From: Phenylobacterium sp. SCN 70-31
GTDB lineage: Bacteria; Pseudomonadota; Alphaproteobacteria; Caulobacterales; Caulobacteraceae
NCBI RefSeq assembly: GCF_001724605.1
Contig: NZ_MEEX01000007.1
Coordinates: forward strand, 176,560-240,559
Direction of reading: 5' to 3'
Length of the DNA: 64,000 nt
Made by a program: the position numbers and the translations under genes. Below are positions 28,342-37,537 of this stretch, one piece after another. Below the pieces are notes generated by a model. It was given only the letters and a program-made list of their open reading frames with translations, made no database searches and was not told the DNA's origin. Positions within the stretch are counted from its first letter, which is position 1. Every line of letters starts with the position of its first letter.

Positions 28342-29664
28342 GTGAACAGGCGTGAGATTTTGGCGGCGCTGGCGGTGATCGGGGCGATCCCGGCGGCGCG
28401 GGCGCATGCGGCGAGCGGCGACCTGAGGTCGGCGGCTCGCGAGGCGTGGCTCTACGGACTGCCGCTCATCGAGATGGCCACCGCGCGGGCCCGCGCGCTG
28501 GCCGGCCCGGACGCGGTGCTGAAGCGCCTCAACACGTTCGGACATGGCCGCCATCTCGCCGGGCCGCAGTCGCGGAGCGTCACCACACCCAACAACGACA
28601 CCCTCTATTCGCGGGCGTGGGTAGACCTGAGCCGCGGGCCGGTGACGATGGAGATTCCGCCCACAGGGGATCGCTACATCTCGGTGGCGGGCATGAACAT
28701 GTTCACCGACAACGACTTCGTCCTGGGCACGCGGACCACGGGCGGCGCCGGCGGGCGCTACACCATCGTCGGGCCGGGACAGGCCGGCGAGGGGCCGGAC
28801 GTCGTAAGACTGAAGACGCCGGAGGGCTGGGTGCTGGTGCGGATTCTCGTCGATGGTCCAGACGACCTGCCCGCCGTCCACAAGCTTCAGGACGGCCTTC
28901 GCATGAGCGGTCCGGCCGCGGCGGCCCTCGCCGCCTTCGCCGAGCGCGCGGCGCCGCCCCTGGAGTATTTCGCCTCGGTGGCCCGGCTGCTGAAGGCCAA
29001 CCCGCCGCCCGCCACCGATGGGGCGCTGTTCGGCCGTACGGCGGCCCTGGGCCTGACGGCGCGAGGCGGATTCGATCCCAAGCGCTTCGACGCGGCGGCG
29101 ATGGCCGAGATCGCAGCGGGCGTGGCCGAGGCGCAGCGCGCCTTGAGGGGCATGCGGCCTGGCGCGGCGGTCCAGGGCTGGAGCTATCCCCGGACGACGC
29201 TCGGCGACTTCAACCAGGACTATCTGTTCCGCGCGGCGGTGGCGCTGGGCGGGCTGGCCGCCCTGCCGCCGGCCGAGGCGATGTACATGCAGCCCGTGGC
29301 CGAGCAGGGGCGAATGATCACGGGGGCGGGGCCGTATCGCCTGCACTTCCCCGCCGACAGACTGCCCGCCGTCGACGCCTTCTGGTCGCTGACCATGTAC
29401 GAGGCCACGCCCGATGGGCAGTTCTTCCTCGTGGAGAACCCGATCCGGCGCTATTCGATCGGCGACCGGACGCCCGGCCTGCGTAAGAACGCCGACGGAT
29501 CGCTGACGCTGTGGATCGCCCGCAGCGATCCCGGCGGCGACCGGTCGCCCAACTGGCTGCCCGCCCCGCCCCAGGGACCGTTCAGCCTGAGCTTCCGCGC
29601 CTATCTGCCCAACGACGAATTCCGCGACGGTCGCTACCGGCTGCCTGCGCTGGAGACGGCGTAG
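28342..29664 (+). CDS. DUF1254/DUF1214 protein, exported paralogue
   Basis: 440 aa from GTG at 28342 with GGAGG upstream. Begins 'VNRREILAALAVIGAIPAARA', an export signal with twin Arg (Tat-like, though the full Tat motif is not strict). The rest parallels the preceding gene domain by domain ('TPNNDTLYSRAWVDLS', 'FWSLTMYEATPDGQFFLVENP', 'RYSIGDRTPG'), so the two arose by duplication. Probably periplasmic. Function unknown. Confidence 0.88.
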   Translation: MNRREILAALAVIGAIPAARAHAASGDLRSAAREAWLYGLPLIEMATARARALAGPDAVLKRLNTFGHGRHLAGPQSRSVTTPNNDTLYSRAWVDLSRGPVTMEIPPTGDRYISVAGMNMFTDNDFVLGTRTTGGAGGRYTIVGPGQAGEGPDVVRLKTPEGWVLVRILVDGPDDLPAVHKLQDGLRMSGPAAAALAAFAERAAPPLEYFASVARLLKANPPPATDGALFGRTAALGLTARGGFDPKRFDAAAMAEIAAGVAEAQRALRGMRPGAAVQGWSYPRTTLGDFNQDYLFRAAVALGGLAALPPAEAMYMQPVAEQGRMITGAGPYRLHFPADRLPAVDAFWSLTMYEATPDGQFFLVENPIRRYSIGDRTPGLRKNADGSLTLWIARSDPGGDRSPNWLPAPPQGPFSLSFRAYLPNDEFRDGRYRLPALETA

Positions 29665-29725
29665 GTCTTGGCGCGCCCGAGCCCGCACCGCTAGGGTCGT
29701 CTCCCTGCAGAGGGGGTGAGACGAG

Positions 29726-31201
29726 ATGGACACGATCCGGATGCGGCGGGCTGTCGCCATCGGGCTGGCGGCGACAGTTGGCTGGGCTCCAGTGACGGCG
29801 CTGGCGCAGCCTCCGGCCTCGGCCGAGGCCGCCCGCAAGGCGGCTCGTACGGAGGCGCTGCGCGTGGTCGATGGCTGGCTCGCGGGTGTGCGCGATTTCG
29901 AGGATATCCCCGCCCTGACCGCCGGCGTGGTGGTGGGCGACGACCTCATCTGGGCGAAGGGCTACGGAACGCTGGACGCCGCCCGGAAGATCCCGGCGAC
30001 GCCGAAGACCGTCTACTCCATCTGCTCGATCTCCAAGGTTTTCACCGCTGTGGCGGTGATGCGCGAGCAGGAGGCCGGGCGGCTCTCCATCGACCAGCCG
30101 CTCACCAGCTACCTTTCCTGGGCGACCCTGAAGCCGGCGCAGGGCGACAGCGGGCCGGTCACCCTGCGCGGTCTGCTGACCCATTCGGCCGGCCTGCCGC
30201 GGGAAAGCGACTTCCCCTACTGGATCGGCGAAACCTATCCGTTTCCCACCCAGGCCCAGATGCGGGCGAAGACGCCTGAGCAGGCTGCGCTGTTCCCGCC
30301 CGGACGGTGGTTCCAGTACTCCAATCTCGGGATCACACTGGCCGGCGAGGCCGTCGAGGCCACGTCGGGTCAGTCCTACGCGGCGTATGTTCAGGCCTCG
30401 ATCCTGGGGCCGCTGGGGCTGAAGGATACGCAGCCCAGCTTCCCGACCGCGCGGCTGGGCAAGGACATGGCGGTGGGCTGGGGGGCGCGGAAGCGCGACG
30501 GGACCCGGGACCTGCTGAACACCTTCGACACCCGCGGGATCGCTCCCGCCGCGGGCTTCACGTCGACGGTGGAGGATCTGGGCCGGTTCGCCTCGTGGCA
30601 GTTCCGGCTGGCGCGCACCGAGACACCTGAGATCCTGAAGGCGTCCACCTTGCACGAGATGCAGCGGGTGCAGTTCGTCGATCCCGACTGGCGCACCTAC
30701 TGGGGCCTGGGCTTCCAGGTGGGACGGGCTGGCAATCGCACCTACGTGGGCCACGGTGGCTCATGCCCCGGCTATGAGACTCTGCTCCGGCTGCACATGG
30801 ACAGCCAGACGGCTGTGATCGTGATGCAGAACACGCCCGATCGGCCTGGCGACCTGGGGGCGGGCGTGTTCGGCCTGTTGCAGAAACGGGAGGGCTTCGC
30901 GTTCAAGGCGCCGGCGGCGGCCAGGGGCGTTCCGCTGGAGGACTACGCCGGGCGCTATGGCGGCCAGCCGTTCGCGGCCGAGATCCTGGTCTCGCCGTGG
31001 GCGGGCGGGCTGGCGGTGCTGCGCCTGCCGTCGCGCACGCCATCCGACGACCTGCAGATCCTGAAGGCCAAGGGCGGCGATGTCTTCGTCCGGGTCCGCC
31101 AGGACGGCGGCGAGGCCGAGGAGGTGATCTTCCAGCGCGACAAGGCCGGCAAGGTCACGGGCATGCTCACGTTCAGCAACGTGCGCCCGAAGCTGCCGTA
31201 G
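29726..31201 (+). CDS. Exported serine hydrolase (class C beta-lactamase/EstB-like fold)
   Basis: 491 aa. Signal peptide (~1-28, 'ALAQ' end). Beta-lactamase-related domain: nucleophile Ser in 'SISK' (S101-x-x-K104), 'YSNLG' (the Y-x-N motif) and 'GHGGSCPGY' (HxG-like). After ~residue 390 a smaller beta-rich C-terminal domain (DUF3471-like) follows. Likely a periplasmic esterase or peptidase; beta-lactam resistance is not implied by fold alone. RBS GGGGGTGA. Same direction as the DUF1254 genes, 61 bases downstream. Confidence 0.88.
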   Translation: MDTIRMRRAVAIGLAATVGWAPVTALAQPPASAEAARKAARTEALRVVDGWLAGVRDFEDIPALTAGVVVGDDLIWAKGYGTLDAARKIPATPKTVYSICSISKVFTAVAVMREQEAGRLSIDQPLTSYLSWATLKPAQGDSGPVTLRGLLTHSAGLPRESDFPYWIGETYPFPTQAQMRAKTPEQAALFPPGRWFQYSNLGITLAGEAVEATSGQSYAAYVQASILGPLGLKDTQPSFPTARLGKDMAVGWGARKRDGTRDLLNTFDTRGIAPAAGFTSTVEDLGRFASWQFRLARTETPEILKASTLHEMQRVQFVDPDWRTYWGLGFQVGRAGNRTYVGHGGSCPGYETLLRLHMDSQTAVIVMQNTPDRPGDLGAGVFGLLQKREGFAFKAPAAARGVPLEDYAGRYGGQPFAAEILVSPWAGGLAVLRLPSRTPSDDLQILKAKGGDVFVRVRQDGGEAEEVIFQRDKAGKVTGMLTFSNVRPKLP

Positions 31202-31378
31202 GCGCCGCCGCGGGGCCGCAGCTTGACTCGGCGGTTCTCGGCCGCCATACACCGCGCCTTCCAGCCGCCGGGCCTGCCCGTGTGGCCGGAAGCCTATGAC
31301 GGGTTGATGCAAGGCCGCCGTTGAAATCGCGATCTCCTTTTCGAGAGGTCGCCGGCCCGCGTCGCAAGAGAGTGGATC

Positions 31379-31996
31379 ATGTCGAAGCGCCATAGCGCCA
31401 AGTACAAACTCGACCGCCGGATGGGCGAAAACGTCTGGGGTCGCCCGAAGTCTCCCATCAACAGCCGCGCCTACGGCCCCGGTCAGCACGGCCAGCGCCG
31501 CAAGTCCAAGGTTTCGGACTTCGGCCTCCAGCTTCGCGCCAAGCAGAAGCTCAAGGGCTACTACGGCAACATCACCGAAAAGCAGTTCGTCCGCATCTAT
31601 ACCGAAGCCGCGCGCCGCAAGGGCAACACTTCGGAGAACCTGATCGCGCTGCTCGAGTCGCGCCTGGATGCGGTGGTCTATCGTTCCAAGTTCGTGCCGA
31701 CGCCCTTCGCCGCCCGTCAGTTCGTCAACCACGGCCATGTGCTGGTGAACGGCAAGCGCGTGAACATCGCGTCGTACCGCGTGAAGCCGGGCGACGTCGT
31801 GTCGGTGCGCGAGCGTTCGCGCCACATGGCCCTGGTGCTGGAAGCCCTGGGGTCGTCCGAGCGCGACACCCCCGACTACATCACCGTGGACGCGAAGAGC
31901 ATGTCCGCCACCTTCGTCCGCGCGCCGGAACTGGCCGAAGTGCCGTACCCGGTGAAGATGGAGCCGAACCTCGTGGTCGAATTCTACGCGTCGTAA
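31379..31996 (+). CDS. rpsD: 30S ribosomal protein S4
   Basis: 205 aa. Primary 16S rRNA-binding protein. '[21 protein letters not shown]' N-terminus without zinc Cys, as in alphaproteobacteria; S4 RNA-binding domain from ~'[12 protein letters not shown]' through '[20 protein letters not shown]'. Stand-alone gene with its own terminator, not in an S10-type operon. Confidence 0.98.
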   Translation: MSKRHSAKYKLDRRMGENVWGRPKSPINSRAYGPGQHGQRRKSKVSDFGLQLRAKQKLKGYYGNITEKQFVRIYTEAARRKGNTSENLIALLESRLDAVVYRSKFVPTPFAARQFVNHGHVLVNGKRVNIASYRVKPGDVVSVRERSRHMALVLEALGSSERDTPDYITVDAKSMSATFVRAPELAEVPYPVKMEPNLVVEFYAS

Positions 31997-32024
31997 GCGA
32001 CGCCGATCATCGAAGATCTGTGCG

Positions 32025-32052
32025 AAGGCCCCGGAGCGATCCGGGGCCTTTT
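32025..32052 (+). terminator. Intrinsic terminator of rpsD
   Basis: Perfect 11-base stem AAGGCCCCGGA / TCCGGGGCCTT with a 4-base loop and four T, 28 bases after the rpsD stop. Confidence 0.92.
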
Positions 32053-32084
32053 GCTTGGGCGCCGGGTGTGGCGAAGTGGCCGGC

Positions 32085-32450
32085 ATGGACCGCCGCGTCT
32101 TCCTCCTCGCCGGACTGTCGCTCGGCGCCTGCGCGACGCTGCGGACGCCGAAGGTTCGGGCGGCGGCCAAGCCGTTCGCCGAACTGGAGACCCTTTACGG
32201 CTTCCAGGCCATGCGGCAGGGCCTGGTGGTGCGTGTCGAGGCCGATGGGTGCACGCCGGCCGAGGACTATGTCCCCTACGTGGATCGGAGCCGGCGGCCA
32301 GCCACGCTGTCGATCGCTCGCCGGCGTGTGCGACCCTGTCCGCCGGGCGCGGGACGGGGCGAACTCACCGTCACCTTCCCCTGGTCAGGCCTCGGCCTGC
32401 GCCCGGACGAGTCGATCCTCCTGCTCAACCCGATCGCGGCCCTTCGATAG
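32085..32450 (+). CDS. Small putative lipoprotein
   Basis: 121 aa from ATG at 32085. N-terminal 'MDRRVFLLAGLSLGAC' is a lipoprotein signal with lipobox L-G-A-C. The mature part has two more Cys ('DGCTPAEDYVPY', 'RPCPPGAG'), a pattern seen in small uncharacterised alphaproteobacterial lipoproteins. The 3' end overlaps the convergent mscS-like gene by 66 bases. Function unknown. Confidence 0.75.
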   Translation: MDRRVFLLAGLSLGACATLRTPKVRAAAKPFAELETLYGFQAMRQGLVVRVEADGCTPAEDYVPYVDRSRRPATLSIARRRVRPCPPGAGRGELTVTFPWSGLGLRPDESILLLNPIAALR

Positions 32451-33530
32451 GGATTCGACCGGAGAGAGCTGGAGCCGCGTGTGCGGCAGCGCTTCGGGAT
32501 GGGCCTCGCGGAGCCAGCCGATCATCTTCTCGCGGACCAGGCAGCGCAGGTCGAACGCCTCGCCCGAACTGCGGGCGCTGGCCAGGATGCGCACCTCCAT
32601 GACCCGTTCGCGCGCGTCGGTCACCTGCACGACCGAGACCTTGCCGTCCCAGAGTTCCGTCCCCGACAGAATTTCGGCCAGTCGCTCGCGGATCGCCTCC
32701 ACCGGCGCGCGATAGTCGAGATAGAGCATCACCACCCCCAGAAGCTCGGCCGACTCCCGCGTCCAGTTCTGGAACGGCTTCTCCATGAAGTACTTCAGCG
32801 GCACGATCAGGCGGCGCAGGTCCCAGATGCGGATGACGACATAGGTCGAGGTGATCTCCTCGACGCGCCCCCACTCGCCCTCGACGATCAGGGCGTCGTC
32901 GATGCGGATGGGCTGGGTCAGCGCGATCTGCACCCCGGCCAGCAGGTTCGACAGCACCGGCTGGAGGGCGAGGCCCACGATGATGCCGGCCGCGCCGCCC
33001 GCAGCCAGCAGGCTGACGCCCAGCTGGCGAACGCCTGGCACGGTCATGAGGGCGAAGGCGATGGTGAGCATCACGACCAGCGTCGCGGCGGCGCGGCGCA
33101 GGATGCGCACCTGGGTCTGGTGCTTGCGGGCTTCCAGATTGTCGCTGACGTCGATCCGGTAGCGGTCGAGGTAGAGCGTCGAAGCGATGTCGAGGGCCGA
33201 CATGGCGGCCATGCCGACCAGAACGATGAAGGCGACCAGCAGGCCGTGATGCGCCAGCGCCTCCTGCCGCTCGGGCATGGGCGCGACATGCACCGCCCAG
33301 GCGACGGCGCCGATGCAGAGCGCCAGCCGAGCCGTACGGCGCGTGCGTAGCAGAAGCGGGCGCCAGAACGAATCCTCTGCCGTCAGCCGCTTTCGGAGAA
33401 CCCGCACGATGCCGCCGTACGCCGCCAGCGCTGCGGCCAGGGCAAGTGCGATGAGGATGAGGCCGAGCAGCCAGGATGGCGCCCAGCCCAGATGCTGCCG
33501 CGCGGCGGCCAGAAAAGTATCGATGGGCAT
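32385..33530 (-). CDS. Mechanosensitive ion channel of the MscS family
   Basis: 381 aa. About four hydrophobic segments (residues ~17-37, 60-80, 95-120, 150-175) then the pore helix/MscS domain: 'GGAAGIIVGLALQPVLSNLLAGVQI', 'QPIRIDDALIVEGEWGRVEEI', 'RRLIVPLKYFMEKPFQNW'. Releases solutes during osmotic downshock, inner membrane. The extra N-terminal helices make it an intermediate-length member (small MscS has three). Overlaps the 3' end of the facing lipoprotein gene. Confidence 0.92.
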   Translation of the reverse strand: MPIDTFLAAARQHLGWAPSWLLGLILIALALAAALAAYGGIVRVLRKRLTAEDSFWRPLLLRTRRTARLALCIGAVAWAVHVAPMPERQEALAHHGLLVAFIVLVGMAAMSALDIASTLYLDRYRIDVSDNLEARKHQTQVRILRRAAATLVVMLTIAFALMTVPGVRQLGVSLLAAGGAAGIIVGLALQPVLSNLLAGVQIALTQPIRIDDALIVEGEWGRVEEITSTYVVIRIWDLRRLIVPLKYFMEKPFQNWTRESAELLGVVMLYLDYRAPVEAIRERLAEILSGTELWDGKVSVVQVTDARERVMEVRILASARSSGEAFDLRCLVREKMIGWLREAHPEALPHTRLQLSPVESLSKGRDRVEQEDRLVRAQAEA

Positions 33531-33570
33531 GAGCGCGTTTTAACGCGCAAAAGAACGAGCGGTTCCGCGC

Positions 33571-33990
33571 CTATGTGAAAACTTCCGGGATCCAGTCGGG
33601 GACGCGGCGCGGGCGGCCCGTGGCCTGTTCGATCAGGACCCAGGTCGTGCGGACCTGGGCGCACATGGCGCCGTCCGGTCCGTCGATGCGGATGAAGCGG
33701 TCGAAGCGCGGGCCTTCGGGCGCATCCGCCACCCAGGTGCGCCCTTGGGCGGTCTCGCCCAGCTTGAGTTCGCGGCGATAATCGATCTCGTGGCGCAGCG
33801 CGACCCAGGCCCACGTCGCCTGCGTCTCGGCGCTGGCGCGGCTTTGCCAGTGGGCGACGCCGAGGTCCTGAGCCCAGCGCAGATAGACCACGTTGTTGAC
33901 GTGGCCGTTCTCGTCGATGTCCTCGGGGGACGGCTCGAACGTCAGGCGGAAGACCTGCCGGCCCTCCGGCGGTTCGAGCTGACGGCTCAC
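33571..33990 (-). CDS. Hotdog-fold acyl-CoA thioesterase
   Basis: 139 aa from GTG at 33990, overlapping the grxD stop (GTGA). 'EPSPEDIDENGHVNNVVYLRWAQD' is the 4-hydroxybenzoyl-CoA thioesterase/YbgC-like signature with the catalytic-type Asp and the HVNN helix. Hydrolyses an acyl-CoA of unknown chain. Co-transcribed with grxD and probably bolA. Confidence 0.9.
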   Translation of the reverse strand: MSRQLEPPEGRQVFRLTFEPSPEDIDENGHVNNVVYLRWAQDLGVAHWQSRASAETQATWAWVALRHEIDYRRELKLGETAQGRTWVADAPEGPRFDRFIRIDGPDGAMCAQVRTTWVLIEQATGRPRRVPDWIPEVFT

Positions 33991-34331
33991 GCGTCCAGGA
34001 CGCCCTGTTCCTGCAGGAAGGTCTTCAGTTCGCCGGACTCGAACATCTCGCGGACGATGTCGCACCCGCCCACGAACTCGCCCTTCACATAGAGCTGAGG
34101 GATGGTCGGCCAGTCGGAGAAGGTCTTGATGCCATCGCGCAGCGCGTCGCTCTGGAGGACATCGACGCCGACGAAGTCCACGCCCAGATGATCGAGCACC
34201 TGGACCGTCACGGCCGAGAAGCCGCAGCGGGGCTGTTCCGGCGCGCCCTTCATGAACAGGATCACAGGATGCTCGGCCACGGACTTGGCGATCCAGTCAT
34301 GGACGGGGTTGGCGGCGGCGGCTTCGGACAT
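33987..34331 (-). CDS. grxD: Monothiol glutaredoxin Grx4 family
   Basis: 114 aa from ATG at 34331. CGFS active site at C36 ('QPRCGFSA'), glutathione-binding 'WPTIPQLYVKGEFVGGCDI'. It binds a [2Fe-2S] cluster with glutathione and delivers clusters, often in a complex with BolA, whose gene lies 59 bases upstream. Cytoplasmic. Confidence 0.96.
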   Translation of the reverse strand: MSEAAAANPVHDWIAKSVAEHPVILFMKGAPEQPRCGFSAVTVQVLDHLGVDFVGVDVLQSDALRDGIKTFSDWPTIPQLYVKGEFVGGCDIVREMFESGELKTFLQEQGVLDA

Positions 34332-34390
34332 CGGGTCGCCCTTTCGGCGAAGAGGTGCAGGCCAAGAGCTAGGGACGCCGGGTTCCCGGG

Positions 34391-34624
34391 TCAAGCGGGC
34401 GCGCTGGTCTCCAGCGCCAGCGCGTGGAGTTCCCCGCCCATCTTGCCCTTGAGCGCGGCGTAGACGAGCTGGTGCTGGCGGACGCGCGGCAGGCCGGAGA
34501 AGGCGGTCGATACGATCCTGGCCTTGTAGTGGTCTCCGTCGCCGGCGAGGTCGGTGATCTCGATCTCGGCGTCGGGAAAACCCTCGCGCAGGGCGGCTTC
34601 GAGATCGGGCTGGGACATCGGCAT
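34391..34624 (-). CDS. bolA: BolA-family protein
   Basis: 77 aa. 'DLEAALREGFPDAEIEITDLAGDGDHYKARIVS' then 'RVRQHQLVYAAL', the BolA/IbaG fold with the His of the C-terminal helix that coordinates the Grx4 cluster. Adjacent to grxD, consistent with the conserved BolA-Grx partnership in iron-sulfur handling. It may be IbaG-like; sequence alone does not separate the two. Confidence 0.93.
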   Translation of the reverse strand: MPMSQPDLEAALREGFPDAEIEITDLAGDGDHYKARIVSTAFSGLPRVRQHQLVYAALKGKMGGELHALALETSAPA

Positions 34625-34678
34625 GGGGAGGGCTTAGGACGAACGGGCCCGCGCCTCAAGCGGCGCGGGCCGCACGGC

Positions 34679-35911
34679 TCAATCGATGATCGCCGAATAG
34701 ATGATGCTCTTGAGCTGCCCTCGGAAGTTGAAGGTGCCCGACGGCATGAGCTGGGTCATGAAGACGACGCACAGGTCTTCCTTCGGATCGACCCAGAAGA
34801 TGGTCGAGGCCGCGCCGCCCCAATAGTAGTCCCCGGCGCCCAGGCCGCCGGACTCCACCTCGCCCAGCGTCGAGGCGAAGCCCAGGCCGAAACCCACGCC
34901 GTCGTAGGCGGTCTCGGAGAAGCCGCCGATGGCCAGGTCGGTGAGCTGCTTGCCGCCGGGCAGGTGGTTCATGTGCATCAGGGCGACGGTGCGCGGCCCC
35001 AGGATGCGGGCCCCATCCAGTTCGCCGCCCCGGCGCAGCATCTCGCAGAAGCGGAGGTAGTCTGCGGACGTGCCGGTGAGCCCGCCGCCGCCCGACTTGA
35101 AGCCCGGCTCCTTCGCGAAGGCGCTGTTGGCCGGGTCGTCGATGAGCTTCAGCGTCTTGTCGGGGCCGCGCTGATAGTTGGCGGCGAAACGATCCACCTT
35201 CTCGGGCGCGACCTGGAAGGCGGTGTCCTTCATGCCCAGGGGCTCGAAGATCTCCTCCTGGAGATACTGGGCGAAGGGCTTGCCGGAGATGATCTCGACC
35301 AGGGCGCCGCAGACGTCGGTGGCCAGGGAGTACATCCAGGCCGTACCCGGCTGGTAGCGGAGCGGCACCTTCGAAAGCTTCTCCATGAAGCCGTCCATCG
35401 TGTCGGGCGCGTCGAACGAGCGGATCTTCAGTTCGCGGTAGACCTTGTCGATCGGATGCTGGATGCCCACGCCCGGCAGGCCGCCGCCATAGGTCAGGCC
35501 GGCGGTGTGGCTCAGCACGTCGCGGAAAGTGATGGGCCGATGCGGCGCCTCGGTCTGCATGGCCTCGCCCTCGCCCGACACCCAGACGCGGTGATTCTTC
35601 CACGAGGGGACGTAGCGGCTGACCGGGTCGTTGAGCTGAAAATAGCCCCGCTCGTACAGCGTCATCAGCGCCACCGAGGTGACCGGCTTGGTCATCGAAT
35701 AGATGCGATAGATGGTGTCGTCGCGGGTGGTCTTGCCGCGCTCCAGATCCATCGCGCCGAACGACTTGAAATAGGCCAGGTGGCCGTGGCGGGCGACGCT
35801 GACCTGACAGCCGGCGATCTTGCCGGGGCCGATGTAGTTTCGCTCCAGGTGTTCGCCGATCCGTTCCAGGCGTCCGGCGTCCAGGCCGGTCCATTGCGAC
35901 TGGGCGTCCAT
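34679..35911 (-). CDS. Serine hydrolase (beta-lactamase/EstB family), cytoplasmic form
   Basis: 410 aa without signal peptide. SxxK motif 'SMTK' (S72/K75), 'YSLATD' as the Y-x-[NS] element, and a C-terminal 'GDYYWGGAASTIFW' matching the H/W-x-G region of EstB-like esterases. Likely an esterase. Divergent from the cinA gene 85 bases away. Confidence 0.9.
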   Translation of the reverse strand: MDAQSQWTGLDAGRLERIGEHLERNYIGPGKIAGCQVSVARHGHLAYFKSFGAMDLERGKTTRDDTIYRIYSMTKPVTSVALMTLYERGYFQLNDPVSRYVPSWKNHRVWVSGEGEAMQTEAPHRPITFRDVLSHTAGLTYGGGLPGVGIQHPIDKVYRELKIRSFDAPDTMDGFMEKLSKVPLRYQPGTAWMYSLATDVCGALVEIISGKPFAQYLQEEIFEPLGMKDTAFQVAPEKVDRFAANYQRGPDKTLKLIDDPANSAFAKEPGFKSGGGGLTGTSADYLRFCEMLRRGGELDGARILGPRTVALMHMNHLPGGKQLTDLAIGGFSETAYDGVGFGLGFASTLGEVESGGLGAGDYYWGGAASTIFWVDPKEDLCVVFMTQLMPSGTFNFRGQLKSIIYSAIID

Positions 35912-35996
35912 GAAATCCTCCCGACAGTATGGCGTCTTGCTTGAATGACGGCATCATGGGCGCCGAACGGGCGTTTGGCCAAGTGGAAGGACGGGT

Positions 35997-36476
35997 ATGG
36001 ACGAACTCGAGGCCCTGGCGGCGGAGATCGGCGAGAAGCTCAAGGCGCGCGGGGAGAAGGTCGCGATCAACGAAAGCTCGTCGGGCGGACTGGTGTCGGC
36101 GGCGCTGCTGAGCGTGCCGGGCGCCAGCGCCTACTTCCTGGGTGGGGCGGTGGTTTACACGCCCAAGGCGCGGGTGCTGCTGACCGACATCCCCCGCGAG
36201 GCGCTGGAGGGGATACGATCGTCCAGCGAGCCCTACGCCCTGCTCCTGGCCCGAAACGCCTGCGAGCGTTACGGCGCGACCTGGGGAATCTCGGAGACCG
36301 GGGCGGCGGGACCGACGGGCAACGGCTACGGCGACGCCCCCGGCCATACCTGCGTGGCGGTGTCGGGGCCGGTCGAGGCCGTGCTGACGGTCGAGACGGG
36401 TTCGGAGGATCGCAGCGCCAACATGCGCGCGTTCGCAGCGGCCTGCCTGAGGCTGTTCGACAAGGCGCTGGGATAG
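35997..36476 (+). CDS. CinA C-terminal domain protein (nicotinamide-nucleotide amidase-like)
   Basis: 159 aa, single CinA_C/PncC domain. 'KVAINESSSGGLVSAALLSVPGAS' corresponds to the usual A-E-S-C-T-G-G segment, here with Ser-Ser in place of Cys-Thr; 'GISETGAAGPTGNGYG' is the second signature. PncC deamidates nicotinamide mononucleotide in pyridine-nucleotide salvage. The active-site Ser of the motif is kept, so activity is plausible. Confidence 0.9.
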   Translation: MDELEALAAEIGEKLKARGEKVAINESSSGGLVSAALLSVPGASAYFLGGAVVYTPKARVLLTDIPREALEGIRSSSEPYALLLARNACERYGATWGISETGAAGPTGNGYGDAPGHTCVAVSGPVEAVLTVETGSEDRSANMRAFAAACLRLFDKALG

Positions 36477-36505
36477 GAGGGCTCGCGAGGGGGGCGGGGA
36501 AAGGT

Positions 36506-37537
36506 TCAGAGCGTCGGGTCGGGCGCGATCCTGACCAGGGTCTTCCCGAAATTTCCGCCCTTCAGCATCTGCGCGAAAGCAGCGGGAACGGCGTCGAAGC
36601 CTTCGCGGATGTCTTCCAGATAGCGCACCTTTCCCTCGGCCACCCAGGGGGCCACCTCGGTGAGGAAGGCGTCGTGATGGCCTTCCACATACTCGCCTAC
36701 GAACAGGTTCGAGACCTGGACGCCGCGGGCTTCGGCGGCGGCGCGCTCGGCCGCGCCGGCGTCGCCGGACTCATCGCCGTAGTGGGAGATCAGGCCGCAG
36801 ATGGTCATGCGGGCGCCCGGACGGAACAGCGGCAGCACCGCCTGGAACACGGCGCCTCCCACGTTCTCGAAGTAGGCGTCCACGCCGTCGGGACAGGCGG
36901 CGCGCAGGTCGTCGGCGAAGGTGGGCGACAGGTGGCTGACGCAGGCGTCGAAGCGCAGGTTTTCCAGGACGAAGCGGCATTTCTCGGGCTTGCCGGCGAT
37001 CCCCACCACCCGGGCGCCACGCTGGCGCGCGAGTTGGCCGGCGATCTGGCCCACGCCGCCCGAGGCCGCCGAGACCACGACCGTCTCACCCGGCTTTGGC
37101 TGGCACTGGAGGATCATGCCGGCGTAGGCCGTGAGCCCCAGCATGCCCAGGACGCCGACCGCATGGCTGATCTTCCCCCGGGCGGGGTCGAGCCTTCGCG
37201 GAATCATGTAGCCCGGCCTGGGGACCCCTTCGCCCATCAGCCCATACTCGGCCCAGCCGTTGGTGTTGAAGACGAAGTCGCCCGGCGACAGGCCGTCGAT
37301 CCGGCTTTCGACGATCTGAGCCACCGTGCGGGCGTGGCAGGGCGCGCCCTCGGGTTCGACGCCGCGGCGCTTGTAGCCCCACTGGTAGGGATCGAGAGAG
37401 ACGTAGATCGTCCGGGTCAGCGCCTGGCCCGGTCCCGGCGTGGGGATCGGGGCGATGCGCATTTCGAAGGTCCCGTCGTCGGGCCAGGGCGGGGGTGGGC
37501 GCTTCGCCTGGGTCCAGTACCGGTAGGTTCCGCTCAT
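36506..37537 (-). CDS. NADP-dependent oxidoreductase of the MDR superfamily (CurA/LTB4DH type)
   Basis: 343 aa, zinc-independent medium-chain reductase. 'YVSLDPYQWGYKRRG', nucleotide-binding 'VVVSAASGGVGQIAGQLARQ', and 'DAYFENVGGAVFQAVLPLF' are typical of curcumin/2-alkenal reductases that reduce the double bond of enones. Its ATG overlaps the stop of the globin gene, so both are one transcription unit. Confidence 0.93.
   Translation of the reverse strand: MSGTYRYWTQAKRPPPPWPDDGTFEMRIAPIPTPGPGQALTRTIYVSLDPYQWGYKRRGVEPEGAPCHARTVAQIVESRIDGLSPGDFVFNTNGWAEYGLMGEGVPRPGYMIPRRLDPARGKISHAVGVLGMLGLTAYAGMILQCQPKPGETVVVSAASGGVGQIAGQLARQRGARVVGIAGKPEKCRFVLENLRFDACVSHLSPTFADDLRAACPDGVDAYFENVGGAVFQAVLPLFRPGARMTICGLISHYGDESGDAGAAERAAAEARGVQVSNLFVGEYVEGHHDAFLTEVAPWVAEGKVRYLEDIREGFDAVPAAFAQMLKGGNFGKTLVRIAPDPTL

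Noticed and set aside
29726..31201. Antibiotic beta-lactamase
   Set aside because: The fold and S-x-x-K motif are shared with many esterases and peptidases; nothing specific to beta-lactam hydrolysis is visible.
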